A DNA stretch of 50,543 nt from Thermoplasmatota archaeon (GTDB lineage Archaea > Thermoplasmatota > E2 > DHVEG-1). The notes under the pieces were generated by a model. That model saw only the letters and a list, made by a program, of their open reading frames with translations. It did not search any database and was not told the DNA's origin. The stretch is from the NCBI GenBank assembly GCA_030619765.1, contig JAUXAU010000011.1:1-50543 (forward strand), written 5' to 3'. This document shows positions 43,438-50,543 of this stretch, piece after piece (within the stretch, counting starts at the first letter, position 1; each line of letters opens with the position of its first letter). The position numbers were made by a program, and so were the translations under genes.

Positions 43438-44319
43438 CTAGGGTATAACCAATCCAAAGAGCTTTAAAATGCCGTATATTACAAATGCAGCCGATAAAAT
43501 GGCAAATGGAATCAATATCCAATTTTCATGGATGTATAGTCTTTCTTTTTTTAATTTAATATTTGACGCAAGTGTAAATACGAGGGAATATAAAATAATT
43601 AGCAAGGCAAACACCTTCAGTTCTGTATTAGCGGTTAGAAATATGATTATTCCGATAATTACAAGTATTGCTGTTAGCAGATACATTGTCTGTAGTATTT
43701 TCTTAGGACCAAAAAAGACAGCAGAAGTTGTAAGACCCGCTTTTTTGTCAAACGCATAATCTGTCACTACCGTAGGTATATAGAAAATAGAAGCCATAAT
43801 AAATGCTGCCAAAATCATAAAGAGATTCATATTTGCGCCGCCTATGCTTAATCCTGCAACAAATATTGCCCCAGCTGCAAGCGCATTGCATAGAATATCT
43901 CCTACAGGTTTGGTTTTAAGCCTCATTGGTGGCATTGAATAAATATAACCCAAAACATCTCCTATAAGAATTAGCAAGAAAAAAAGGGGATTTATTAACC
44001 ATGCAAAGAGGAGAGAAGAAAATAAAAACATTACACTCAAATATAAAGCCCCTTTTTTTGTTATTTCATTTGTGACAAGCGGCTGATAAGCAAGATTCAT
44101 GTCCTTTGATCTTCCATTATGAAATTTATCTACGTCTTTGTCTGCTATTGCGTTTACCACAAAACTAAAGCTCATCCAGAAGATAAAAGCAAAGAAAGCA
44201 AAGATAATATGAAGGGGATTGCTTTTTGATGTTATACCAAATCCAAAGCCTACAGAAAATGGCAAAAGAAAAGTTATCCACGCTATTGGCCGAAGCAATC
44301 TAATAAACTTCGATTTCAT
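43438..44319 (-). CDS. UbiA family prenyltransferase
   Basis: The 293-residue membrane protein has about eight helices. The first Asp-rich motif NAIADKDVDKFHNGRSKD (about 56-73) and second motif DYAFDKKAG (about 186-194) bind the prenyl diphosphate through Mg2+. A YSMPPMRLKTKPVGD motif follows helix 4. Candidates are digeranylgeranylglyceryl phosphate synthase, menaquinone or related synthesis; the substrate is not clear. AGGGGAAT precedes the ATG. It lies downstream of the DUF116 gene. Confidence 0.88.
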   Translation of the reverse strand: MKSKFIRLLRPIAWITFLLPFSVGFGFGITSKSNPLHIIFAFFAFIFWMSFSFVVNAIADKDVDKFHNGRSKDMNLAYQPLVTNEITKKGALYLSVMFLFSSLLFAWLINPLFFLLILIGDVLGYIYSMPPMRLKTKPVGDILCNALAAGAIFVAGLSIGGANMNLFMILAAFIMASIFYIPTVVTDYAFDKKAGLTTSAVFFGPKKILQTMYLLTAILVIIGIIIFLTANTELKVFALLIILYSLVFTLASNIKLKKERLYIHENWILIPFAILSAAFVIYGILKLFGLVIP

Positions 44320-44381
44320 ATTATTCCCCTTAGTAAGTTATATCATACAAATAGATTCTAAGGTGTTATCAACTTCTAATC

Positions 44382-44996
44382 TTACATTATATCTTTTAAA
44401 GTTTCAAAGTTAAATCGTGTTCCTGAACAGCCATTTTTTATCAATGGTATATTTTGTGTAGCTATGTTGAATTGCTCTAAAATTTTTGTTGCAAGGCCTA
44501 TTTCTTCAGTACATGCTACTCCGACAACACCTTCATACGAATTTTTCTGAAAGATCTTTTTGACACAAGAACCACCTGGCAATACATATACATCGTAGTT
44601 TTCTTTTTTTGCAAGTAGTGTAGCCTTATGTACCTGACAATCTTTCGAACAATGCCTGCAAAGATATGATGCGGTCTCGGAATCAAAATCTGCCTTGCAT
44701 CTTGAGTCCATGTATTTTCTGCAACAATGGGGAAGAAATAACACTCTTTTGTTTGTCTCTAGAAAATGCTTTTTATGAAGACTATTTTTTATGTTTGCGT
44801 TAATAAGATCTTCTATGACAGTTATTGAGTCACAAACGGGCAATCCCGTAATTTTGTCTACATTAAATTTTTTTACCAGATTTCTTGCAGTACTCCCCAT
44901 CTTTTTGTGAACTTTTCCTTTTTCAGAAAACTCTGCAATCTCTTTAAACAATGGTTGTGACAACTTTGATAAATCAAATGTAAAGCTATATGACAT
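44382..44996 (-). CDS. DUF116 cysteine-rich protein
   Basis: The 204-residue protein fits DUF116: LPHCCRKYMDSRCKAD, CRHCSKDCQVHKA, VLPGGSCVKKI, GVVGVACTEEIGLATKIL and a final NGCSGTRFNFETL. About eleven cysteines suggest a metal or Fe-S site. It lies 62 nt upstream of the UbiA gene and is probably cotranscribed with it, a combination that suggests lipid or quinone metabolism. Its promoter is copy 3 of the GTTACAGATGTTGCA series, and its leader can form two hairpins. Confidence 0.8.
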   Translation of the reverse strand: MSYSFTFDLSKLSQPLFKEIAEFSEKGKVHKKMGSTARNLVKKFNVDKITGLPVCDSITVIEDLINANIKNSLHKKHFLETNKRVLFLPHCCRKYMDSRCKADFDSETASYLCRHCSKDCQVHKATLLAKKENYDVYVLPGGSCVKKIFQKNSYEGVVGVACTEEIGLATKILEQFNIATQNIPLIKNGCSGTRFNFETLKDIM

Positions 44997-45008
44997 TTTA
45001 TCACTTCG

Positions 45009-45051
45009 CTGTTCTTATTATCTGAACAGTTTTTGGGATGCTCCCCCCAAA
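45009..45051 (-). promoter_or_regulatory. Two hairpins in the DUF116 leader
   Basis: On the minus strand, TTTGGG/CCCAAA (45032-45037 with 45046-45051) and CTGTTC-9 nt-GAACAG (45009-45029) both form perfect 6-bp stems. The second ends 13 nt before the ATG, close to the AGTGAT ribosome binding site. Confidence 0.5.
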
Positions 45052-45078
45052 TGTGTATCCTCAGATATAAAAGGTGAA

Positions 45079-45120
45079 TTTAAATGTTTGGTATAAAATA
45101 TATATTGCAACGTCTGTAAC
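45079..45120 (-). promoter_or_regulatory. Promoter with conserved upstream element, copy 3
   Basis: GTTACAGACGTTGCA (45106-45120, minus strand) lies 21 bp upstream of TTTAAA (45079-45084), serving the DUF116-UbiA pair. The leader is about 55-60 nt long. Confidence 0.65.
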
Positions 45121-45155
45121 AAAAAGAAAAGAAGAGAGATTGGTTTATTCTGGTT

Positions 45156-46268
45156 TTATAGTCCCAGCATATGCCTGAGCATCGGGAACATATGTGGGTG
45201 ATTTTCTAGGAATCTTAGGAATAACATGTTCATGTTGAATGCTCTGTTTCTCGGTGTTGCAAGAGATACATCTATAGTACAGGAATCGCTAGTATCAGCT
45301 GCATTGATTAGTTTTATTTCCCCAGTAAATTCTTCATTTGGATCATCTGGTGCAACAACCTCAACATCCACTGTAAGCCAACCTGCTCCAATAGTTAAAA
45401 TACTGGCATTGGGCATAAACGTCCATTTGCCCCAATTTGGATAGCTCTCTATCTTCCAGTGAAGAATTGAATCAGGATCGCCATTGTTTCTAACTACAAA
45501 ATCACCAGTTACTGTATCTCCTGGTTTGACATCAGTCCAGCTGAGTTCACCATCGCATTCTAAATCAGGGTCAGTAGGTTCACCATCAGTTAATATAAAT
45601 GAGACATCGTCTTGATAATTTATCCATCCCGTATGGAATTGATACATGTTCTTATTTCCATCAGGAGAGTACATCCACATGAACCAACCACCACTAGGGC
45701 AGTATGTACTCTGGATTGAAACCCAGCCATTGGATACTTGACAACAGGGTTCTAGGTCAGTCTCAAAGTAGTATAACTCAAAATATTCATCGCCAGGGGC
45801 GTAATGATACATAATTCCTGTTTCAGTAATTGATGGATTAACAGAATCATATGAGTACAATAGGGTTCCTGGTTGACCGTTGTCATCGTCGTAAAATTGG
45901 ATTTGAACTGTCATACCTGTAGGGTCGTAACTATGCCAATCATCAGTATATATTAAACATTGTCCCCACCAATGAATATCACATATTTCACTAGAAATTT
46001 CCCAAAAATCGTCATATGTTTTCCAATTTGCTCCAGTATCACTAACATAGGATCTCCAATCATCAATTAAGTCATCAGTAGGAAGCTGTATAAACAGGCT
46101 GCCACGATCGCCAGTCATTGTTGTTTGTTTTGTTATTTGCTGGTCCGAAGAATTGCTACATATTCCAAAACTTGCGGGAATTTCTTTTTCATTCATTGTC
46201 CCTACTGCTGGTAAAGCAGTTACAATCAACAGCATATATACAAAAATACCTAATAGTTTCTTTTTCAT
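45156..46268 (-). CDS. Secreted protein with conserved C-terminal tail
   Basis: The 370-residue protein has a signal peptide (KKLLGIFVYMLLIVTALPAVG). A beta-rich N-terminal half contains many Trp, Tyr and Cys (DDWHSYDPTGMTVQIQFYDD), and an Ig-like C-terminal part (VKPGDTVTGDFVVRNNGDPD) resembles the DUF11/CARDB-type fold. It closes with FLRFLENHPHMFPMLRHML and stop, matching the tail of 17697-18695. It also shares that gene's promoter element (copy 4), leader hairpin and GGGGAGG site, and a pyrimidine-rich sequence after the stop. Function is unknown. Confidence 0.75.
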   Translation of the reverse strand: MKKKLLGIFVYMLLIVTALPAVGTMNEKEIPASFGICSNSSDQQITKQTTMTGDRGSLFIQLPTDDLIDDWRSYVSDTGANWKTYDDFWEISSEICDIHWWGQCLIYTDDWHSYDPTGMTVQIQFYDDDNGQPGTLLYSYDSVNPSITETGIMYHYAPGDEYFELYYFETDLEPCCQVSNGWVSIQSTYCPSGGWFMWMYSPDGNKNMYQFHTGWINYQDDVSFILTDGEPTDPDLECDGELSWTDVKPGDTVTGDFVVRNNGDPDSILHWKIESYPNWGKWTFMPNASILTIGAGWLTVDVEVVAPDDPNEEFTGEIKLINAADTSDSCTIDVSLATPRNRAFNMNMLFLRFLENHPHMFPMLRHMLGL

Positions 46269-46279
46269 TTTCTTCCGTT

Positions 46280-46302
46280 CCTCCCCAAATAAAAATATTT
46301 GG
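46280..46302 (-). promoter_or_regulatory. 5' leader hairpin abutting the ribosome binding site
   Basis: CCAAAT-ATTTTT-ATTTGG runs directly into GGAGG, then 12 nt to the ATG. It covaries with the hairpin at 18704-18724 (the T-A pair here is C-G there), supporting a conserved structure. Confidence 0.6.
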
Positions 46303-46326
46303 TAAAATTGATATATATTACTTAGA

Positions 46327-46368
46327 TTTAAATGTTTCCCATGATATTTTTATTGCAACATCTGTAAC
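46327..46368 (-). promoter_or_regulatory. Promoter with conserved upstream element, copy 4
   Basis: GTTACAGATGTTGCA (46354-46368) lies 21 bp upstream of TTTAAA (46327-46332) in GAAACATTTAAATC. It serves the secreted gene 45156-46268. Confidence 0.7.
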
Positions 46369-46497
46369 AAAACTAATTATTGAAGGTGGGCTGATTTCAT
46401 TTCTACAGTACTTTGAATGGAGGGGGAAGGGGAAGAAACTAATAGGTATAAAAAACCCTTCCTCCTTTCCTACACATAATCATATATCTAAAGGTTA

Positions 46498-46538
46498 TTT
46501 AAATTTTACTATACAAATATATTCGCAACATGTGTAAC
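46498..46538 (-). promoter_or_regulatory. Promoter with conserved upstream element, copy 5 (orphan)
   Basis: GTTACACATGTTGCG (46524-46538) lies 20 bp upstream of TTTAAA (46498-46503). No ORF starts between it and copy 4, 130 bp downstream. It may be an upstream start for the same gene or a relic. Confidence 0.55.
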
Positions 46539-46623
46539 AAAATGTTAGTGGGCTGATTTCAATTTCGAAATCTTTTAAATACTTTAACTAGTTATAGAAC
46601 AAAATATTTAGGTGGAGGAAATA

Positions 46624-47145
46624 ATGATTGAAGGAAAACATAAAAAGGATTTAGGATTAAAACCAAGTGTATCTATTATTGCTTGTGTTGGATGGCTTAT
46701 ATTTATCATACTATGGTTTGCCTTTTATGCATCTGGTTATACCTGGGAGAAAAATCTTGCAATACTATTATTGTCAGTTCTGATATTATTTTTATTGCTT
46801 GGAGGAATGTGGGCTCTTTGGAGCTTGAGAATGATTCCCAAATCTGAATGGGAAATGTTAAAAATCAAAGGGTTCAAATGGCGTATTGCGACATCAATTG
46901 TTCTACCTTTTCTTGCTATCATTTTTTTGATATCTTGGTTCTGGTATTATGCAGAGCCCTATACTGTTTGGCAGAATATCGCAGTGTTATTTGTCGTATT
47001 GATTGCCATAGGCGGTATACTTGGAGCTATCTGGACTCGATGGGGAATGAAACATAGCGATAAAATGGAAAAATTTGGAGAAGAATTCGGAAAAAAGATA
47101 GAAGAAGCAGTGGAAGGTAAAGATAAATCAGAAGAAGATGATTAA
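46624..47145 (+). CDS. Four-helix membrane protein of unknown function
   Basis: The 173-residue protein has four hydrophobic segments arranged as two similar pairs (about 18-40 with 47-68; 92-112 with 121-140). Each pair carries an aromatic FYASGYTWEKN or YYAEPYTVWQN loop, pointing to an internal duplication. The C-terminus is charged and cytoplasmic-type (GEEFGKKIEEAVEGKDKSEEDD). The start is the ATG at 46624 after GGTGGAGG. A clear BRE/TATA precedes it. Function is unknown. Confidence 0.75.
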   Translation: MIEGKHKKDLGLKPSVSIIACVGWLIFIILWFAFYASGYTWEKNLAILLLSVLILFLLLGGMWALWSLRMIPKSEWEMLKIKGFKWRIATSIVLPFLAIIFLISWFWYYAEPYTVWQNIAVLFVVLIAIGGILGAIWTRWGMKHSDKMEKFGEEFGKKIEEAVEGKDKSEEDD

Positions 47146-47197
47146 TTAGCAAAATTCGAGGAAAAAATAAATCAGCACCAGGATTTTGACTCTGATT

Positions 47198-47746
47198 TCA
47201 TTCCCACAACGTTATTCCTTTGTTAATTTCCTGATAAAATGCTTTATCTTTTTCTTTAATTTTCATCAAATCTGCAGCATTTACAACAACTGCTTGGATT
47301 TTTCTATCAAACCTCTTTTGTATAACATATTTGTTGACTTTTTCTTTTTCATTTGTTAAAATCAGTAAATCTATGTCGCTTTCATTTGTATCTTCTCCAG
47401 TTGCACAGCTTCCAAAGAGGATAATTTTTTCTGATATGTCTTTAAGTTTATTAGCTAATGGTGTTAATTCATTTATAGTCATAAATATTTTAAAATTTTT
47501 AATTGAAGGATTCATTTGATTCATGCAATAGTACAAATTTTTTCCACTTTTATTTTCTTTAACAAAATCCATCTCCTTCAAAGATTTCAAGGTTTTATGC
47601 ACTCCACCAACACTTTTGTTTAAGATTTTAGCTATTTCTCTTAAGTAAAATTGTTTATTTGGATTGCGTGCTAAAAAGATAAGTATTTGTAAACCCAAAG
47701 GAGTTATGTTCACTTTATCGAACATATGTTCACTTTTTCGAACCAT
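47198..47746 (-). CDS. Winged-helix protein fused to a nucleotidyltransferase domain
   Basis: The 182-residue protein has an N-terminal winged HTH (about 14-75; GLQILIFLARNPNKQFYLRE) and a C-terminal minimal nucleotidyltransferase with IILFGSCATGEDTNESDIDLLIL (about 108-130), including the G-S and D-x-D motifs. This layout occurs in MNT-type antitoxins and HTH-NTase regulators. No HEPN partner is adjacent. A TATA box AGATTTATATAGCC lies about 30 nt before the start, so the transcript is almost leaderless. Confidence 0.85.
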   Translation of the reverse strand: MVRKSEHMFDKVNITPLGLQILIFLARNPNKQFYLREIAKILNKSVGGVHKTLKSLKEMDFVKENKSGKNLYYCMNQMNPSIKNFKIFMTINELTPLANKLKDISEKIILFGSCATGEDTNESDIDLLILTNEKEKVNKYVIQKRFDRKIQAVVVNAADLMKIKEKDKAFYQEINKGITLWE

Positions 47747-47934
47747 GATTTTGATAATGTTAATGGCTATATAAATCTATCCCAATCAAACATTAAAACT
47801 ACCAAAATATATAATTACTTCACCTAATTTTTCTCCCGTTATCCTGTTAGCATCTCATCAGGCCCACTGAACCTTCTCGCTGAGGGTTTCTTATTAATAT
47901 TTTTGCGTTATTGCTCGTATGGGTGAAGGTGTGT
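47747..47934. other. Intergenic region, GC-rich patch, no gene
   Basis: It contains the promoter of the HTH-nucleotidyltransferase gene on the minus strand. A more GC-rich patch (around 47855-47890) holds CTGA and TGATGA blocks that recall box C/D RNAs, but the spacing does not fit. I claim no RNA gene. Confidence 0.3.
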
Positions 47935-49389
47935 TTATATAATTGGATATCCACCAATCTTAAGACTGGGGTCTCCTATCAGAAGCCATTCTTCAACATT
48001 CTTTGCAATCAACGCTGTACCGTTAGAGCTATTATCGCTCCAAATGATAGGAAAATTTTGTAGAAAAGAGGAGATTGTGTTTCCCCAGGTTTCACCTAGT
48101 ATATCCGTATTATTGAGCCCATATTCACCGAAGAAATGCATGTCAAGCCACTCGATTCCACCATTCCCAGTGCTGATATCAGGCGATTCATAGCTGAATG
48201 CTGTCGCTCCAATGGTTGCAATACTTCCCCCGTTAATTTTACGTGTTAAAGCCCAGCTCCAACAACGAGGGATGGGTATCCCAACCCATGTTGAGTGACC
48301 TAGACTTACATTAAACATGCTGTTGAAACATCCGCTACCGGTGATAACCACTGGCAGTTTCTTTCCATTAAAAAGAAAGGGCATGTTACGTAGTCTAAGG
48401 CCATAGATCCATGTTGAACTATCATCTGGTGGATGTGTTCCCCATAACGCGGGATTACCATGGCCAGAAAACCAAATAAAACCACAACCTTTGTTAATAG
48501 CTTTCACGACATCAACCCAGTTTTTTAAACTCCCATCAGACGTCCAAAGTTTAACTGGATTGAAATCTGGCATCATGTCGAGTCCCATTTGTGTGTATAC
48601 TTCCCCATCATAATACTCAGTTTTTTTAGGATAAGTGTCCCCAGCGACAACTACCATGGTTTTAAACCAGGAGTCTGAGCATTTTCCTGTTTCATAACTT
48701 ATAATCTTTCTTACCATTATTCTTACTTCAAAAGCATTTCGACATGGAAGTCGCCCTACGAATACATCAGGATATAAATCAGGTATATCCTCTGCTGATT
48801 TGTTTTCTGGCCATTCTCCATAAATCCCATCATCGTCAGTATCCCAGCTAGAAAAGTTATCATTTTCGTCATATATGTCCGCAAAGTATAGGTCACTAAT
48901 GAATTTTCTTTCTACCATTTTTCCATATCTCCGATCCAGATAGCTGTATCTTACTGGTATCCACCATGTCTCAGTTGCCCGTTGGTTTTTTCTACCGCCG
49001 ACTAGGAGAACATATTTAATTCCCCATTCTTCAATTGCTTTTTTAATAAAATATTTGATTTTTTCAGCCTTGTCCCGCCCATGCCAAAACATCTGTTGAT
49101 AAACATCCTCCACATCCATAAGTATTGTCTTTACACCAAACTTATTTTTATGATGGACAAGAGGCAGGATATATCTAGAGAATGCTTGTGGAGCTATTAT
49201 TAAAAGATCATAGATTCCATCTGAGAACACATTGTTCTCTTCTACATTATCTTTACTATTTACTATATCTTGTTTGAGATGGCTATTTTTATTCTGGAGG
49301 GCATCTGCAGAAAAAGTAGTTGAAAAAAGCACAAGTATCAACACTAAAGCTGTTATTTTTAATTTTTTATTCTTTTTCACGTTTATCAA
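47935..49389 (-). CDS. Secreted gingipain-like cysteine peptidase (C25), short form 2
   Basis: The 484-residue protein (start TTG; a GTG lies three codons on) has a signal peptide (about 11-28). The C25 core has AIEEWGIKYVLLVGG, SSWDTDDDGIYGEW, DVFVGRLPCRN, His310 in FSGHGNP, Cys354 in ITGSGCFN and the end GDPSLKIGG. It parallels 1619-3055 almost throughout and likewise lacks propeptide and Ig domains. A 9-bp AT-rich hairpin (49397-49420) lies in the leader. Probably an extracellular peptidase. Confidence 0.85.
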   Translation of the reverse strand: MINVKKNKKLKITALVLILVLFSTTFSADALQNKNSHLKQDIVNSKDNVEENNVFSDGIYDLLIIAPQAFSRYILPLVHHKNKFGVKTILMDVEDVYQQMFWHGRDKAEKIKYFIKKAIEEWGIKYVLLVGGRKNQRATETWWIPVRYSYLDRRYGKMVERKFISDLYFADIYDENDNFSSWDTDDDGIYGEWPENKSAEDIPDLYPDVFVGRLPCRNAFEVRIMVRKIISYETGKCSDSWFKTMVVVAGDTYPKKTEYYDGEVYTQMGLDMMPDFNPVKLWTSDGSLKNWVDVVKAINKGCGFIWFSGHGNPALWGTHPPDDSSTWIYGLRLRNMPFLFNGKKLPVVITGSGCFNSMFNVSLGHSTWVGIPIPRCWSWALTRKINGGSIATIGATAFSYESPDISTGNGGIEWLDMHFFGEYGLNNTDILGETWGNTISSFLQNFPIIWSDNSSNGTALIAKNVEEWLLIGDPSLKIGGYPII

Positions 49390-49640
49390 TAACTATAATT
49401 ATTTACTATGATAAATAATTTGTTATGTAATATATTATAAAATTAAGCTCTGGATGTATTGTATAATCTATCTAATTGAGTTCTTTTTTCAACACTCTCG
49501 TTAGAAGTTATGTCTGCTAAGTGTGTTTCTTTAATCCAACTGGTTTAAATTTTACCTTCTCAGTGAATATTTTTAAAAAATCTCCATAATAATTAATAGA
49601 TATGATGGTTAAAATAGAAAACCACTGAAGTAAATTAAAA
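49390..49640. other. Intergenic region, leader hairpin of C25 gene only
   Basis: AATTATTTA-6 nt-TAAATAATT (49397-49420) is a perfect stem-loop in the leader or promoter of the C25 gene. The rest is AT-rich and shows no ORF, repeat or RNA signal that I can support. Confidence 0.4.
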
Positions 49641-49877
49641 TTAGATTAATCCTCTGACCATTAGACGCGGCAGATGACCATAATCAGTTTTACGATGACT
49701 GTCAGTTTTTTTAAAATATTTAAGATAATTTTTTCTTATTGAATTATCTTCTTTTGCGGGATATTTAAAACCTTTCATTCTTTGCTCATAGACAAAAATT
49801 TTAGCAATGCTTTGAATTTCATCAAGTTCTTCTTCATCTGAAATTAAACCTACAATTTTAATATCGACTTTATTCAC
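49641..49877 (-). CDS. 78-aa hypothetical protein
   Basis: The frame starts at a GTG (49877) with GAGGAG immediately before, which is unusually close; no better start is visible. The sequence, VDIKIVGLISDEEELDEIQS then IFVYEQRMKGFKYPAKED and YGHLPRLMVRGLI, is polar, with a basic C-terminal half and no cysteines. A GCTAG-7 nt-CTAGC hairpin (49895-49911) lies in the leader. No family is recognised. Confidence 0.5.
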   Translation of the reverse strand: MNKVDIKIVGLISDEEELDEIQSIAKIFVYEQRMKGFKYPAKEDNSIRKNYLKYFKKTDSHRKTDYGHLPRLMVRGLI

Positions 49878-50090
49878 CTCCTCTAAACTGCTTAGCTAGA
49901 TTTTAACTAGCATGTATATATTTGTCACCCGTGTGATATAAACGTTTCGAAATTATTTAATATCGACTTAGCGAATGTTTATAAAGCGAAATATACAGAT
50001 AGCTTTTTTCCTATATTTTTGACGAAAATTTCACTAAAACCTTTCTTTTTTCTTCTATGATAATTCAGTCATGGAAGAAAAGAGAGGTGG
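49878..50090. promoter_or_regulatory. Promoter region between the 78-aa gene and the PKD gene
   Basis: On the minus strand an AAATATATACATGC box lies upstream of the 78-aa gene, with the GCTAG hairpin in its leader. Further TATA-like AT blocks with CGAAA (CGAAATTATTTAATA near 49949) point to the plus strand, but no plus-strand gene follows. Confidence 0.35.
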
Positions 50091-50543
50091 TTATACTAAT
50101 CCTAACAGGAAAACCAGTAGAAGCAGTCCACTAACCTCGACTTGGTCCAAATCATCTACGGTTACTGTAATTGTTATCTTCCCGATACCAATCATAAAGA
50201 CTTTGACATCAACAGATTGACCGACTGGAATATCAACGGTTTTCGAGGTGTTTGCACCAACAAGAATCAAACCACCTTCAGCAACAATTTCGACTGGGAC
50301 GTCTTCAGCATCAGTGGTGCCAACGTTTTCAATGGAAACGGTTAGACCAAATCCACCAGAGATTGTTACCTCAAGTTCAGGTAGTTCAGGTGTAATAGTT
50401 ACTTCTAGTGTTCCCCATTCGCTCTCAGCATCAAATGTGTCCTTCGCCTTGGCACGGATAGTATATGTTCCTTGTTCATCCCAGGTATGTGTTAACGCTA
50501 CTTCCTCTCCTGATGCAACAAAATCAGTCCACCCAGTAGTTGT
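50091..50543 (-). CDS. PKD-type surface protein, C-terminal part, cut by the right edge
   Basis: The minus-strand frame is open from the right edge to the TAA at 50091-50093 (150 residues). It begins inside a PKD-like domain (WTDFVASGEEVALTHTWDEQ; GTYTIRAKAKDTFDAESEWG). A CARDB-type domain follows (VSIENVGTTDAEDVPVEI), then a single C-terminal hydrophobic segment (GLLLLVFLLGLV) that could anchor the protein in the membrane. This end differs from the MFP-type tail at 18695 and 46268. The N-terminus and signal peptide lie outside the window. Confidence 0.75.
   Translation of the reverse strand, partial: TTTGWTDFVASGEEVALTHTWDEQGTYTIRAKAKDTFDAESEWGTLEVTITPELPELEVTISGGFGLTVSIENVGTTDAEDVPVEIVAEGGLILVGANTSKTVDIPVGQSVDVKVFMIGIGKITITVTVDDLDQVEVSGLLLLVFLLGLV

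Larger units (their letters stand above)
46303..46611. other. Promoter-rich intergenic region
   Basis: It contains two copies of the promoter module (copies 4 and 5), both pointing to the minus strand. Each is followed on the plus strand by GTGGGCTGATTTCA. Between them is a purine/pyrimidine-biased stretch with no ORF. A plus-strand BRE/TATA, CGAAATCTTTTAAATA (46566-46581), serves the next gene. Confidence 0.5.

Noticed and set aside
47198-47746. MNT-HEPN toxin-antitoxin pair
   Set aside because: The nucleotidyltransferase is fused to an HTH, but no HEPN gene lies next to it on either side.
47840-47900. Box C/D guide RNA
   Set aside because: TGATGA and CTGA blocks occur, but on opposite strands or at wrong spacing; a complete C-D'-C'-D order is absent.
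50142-50345. 67-codon plus-strand ORF at the right edge
   Set aside because: It lies wholly within the PKD gene on the minus strand, which translates to a clear PKD/CARDB sequence.

Overview
The window is archaeal. It carries the archaeal alpha operon order rps13-rps4-rps11-rpoD, an LSm-rpl37e pair, archaeal asparaginyl-tRNA synthetase, BRE/TATA promoters and GGAGG-type ribosome binding sites with some TTG/GTG starts. The AT-rich DNA, the many secreted cysteine peptidases (three gingipain-like C25 and one papain-like C1A), the PKD lipoproteins and the branched-chain amino acid importer suggest a protein-degrading, sediment-type member of Thermoplasmatota. That placement is inference; no rRNA gene is present.

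Layout. 1-7.5 kb: small lipoprotein and charged proteins, a C25 peptidase, a HAD phosphatase, a C1A peptidase fused to a beta-helix, and a divergent HMG-CoA-reductase-like gene. 7.6-9.2 kb: hydrolase, PUA protein, LSm, L37e. 9.4-15.2 kb: livHMGF, convergent livK, PKD lipoprotein. 15.2-17 kb: UPF0282 hydrolase, coiled-coil protein, macro domain. 17-23.7 kb: two Lrp-like regulators flanking a secreted protein, further secreted/membrane proteins, a long C25 peptidase, and dispersed intergenic repeats. 23.8-28.7 kb: acyP-asnS, the alpha operon, tRNA-Pro(CGG) and a candidate structured RNA. 28.7-43.3 kb: a defence/accessory island with radC, hsdR, hsdS, a broken hsdM, gene debris, a PIN protein, stress proteins, a SEC-C/TPR-AbiEii-AbiEi operon and a PD-(D/E)XK nuclease whose 3' end recurs twice as fragments. 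43.4-50.5 kb: UbiA, DUF116, more secreted proteins, an HTH-nucleotidyltransferase, a third C25 peptidase and a PKD gene cut by the edge.

How it fits together. Secreted peptidases would release peptides and amino acids, and LivHMGFK would import branched-chain ones. The most unusual signal is a shared expression cassette. Five promoters on the minus strand have a 15-nt direct-repeat element (GTTACAGATGTTGCA) 20-21 bp upstream of TTTAAA. Two of the genes behind it also share a hairpin directly before the ribosome binding site, with a covarying base pair, and a near-identical C-terminal tail (FL-x-FL-x-NHP-x-MFP-x2-RHML). This looks like a regulon of exported proteins with a common terminal sorting or anchoring tag. 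A second candidate system is the overlapping AbiEi-AbiEii-SEC-C/TPR operon.
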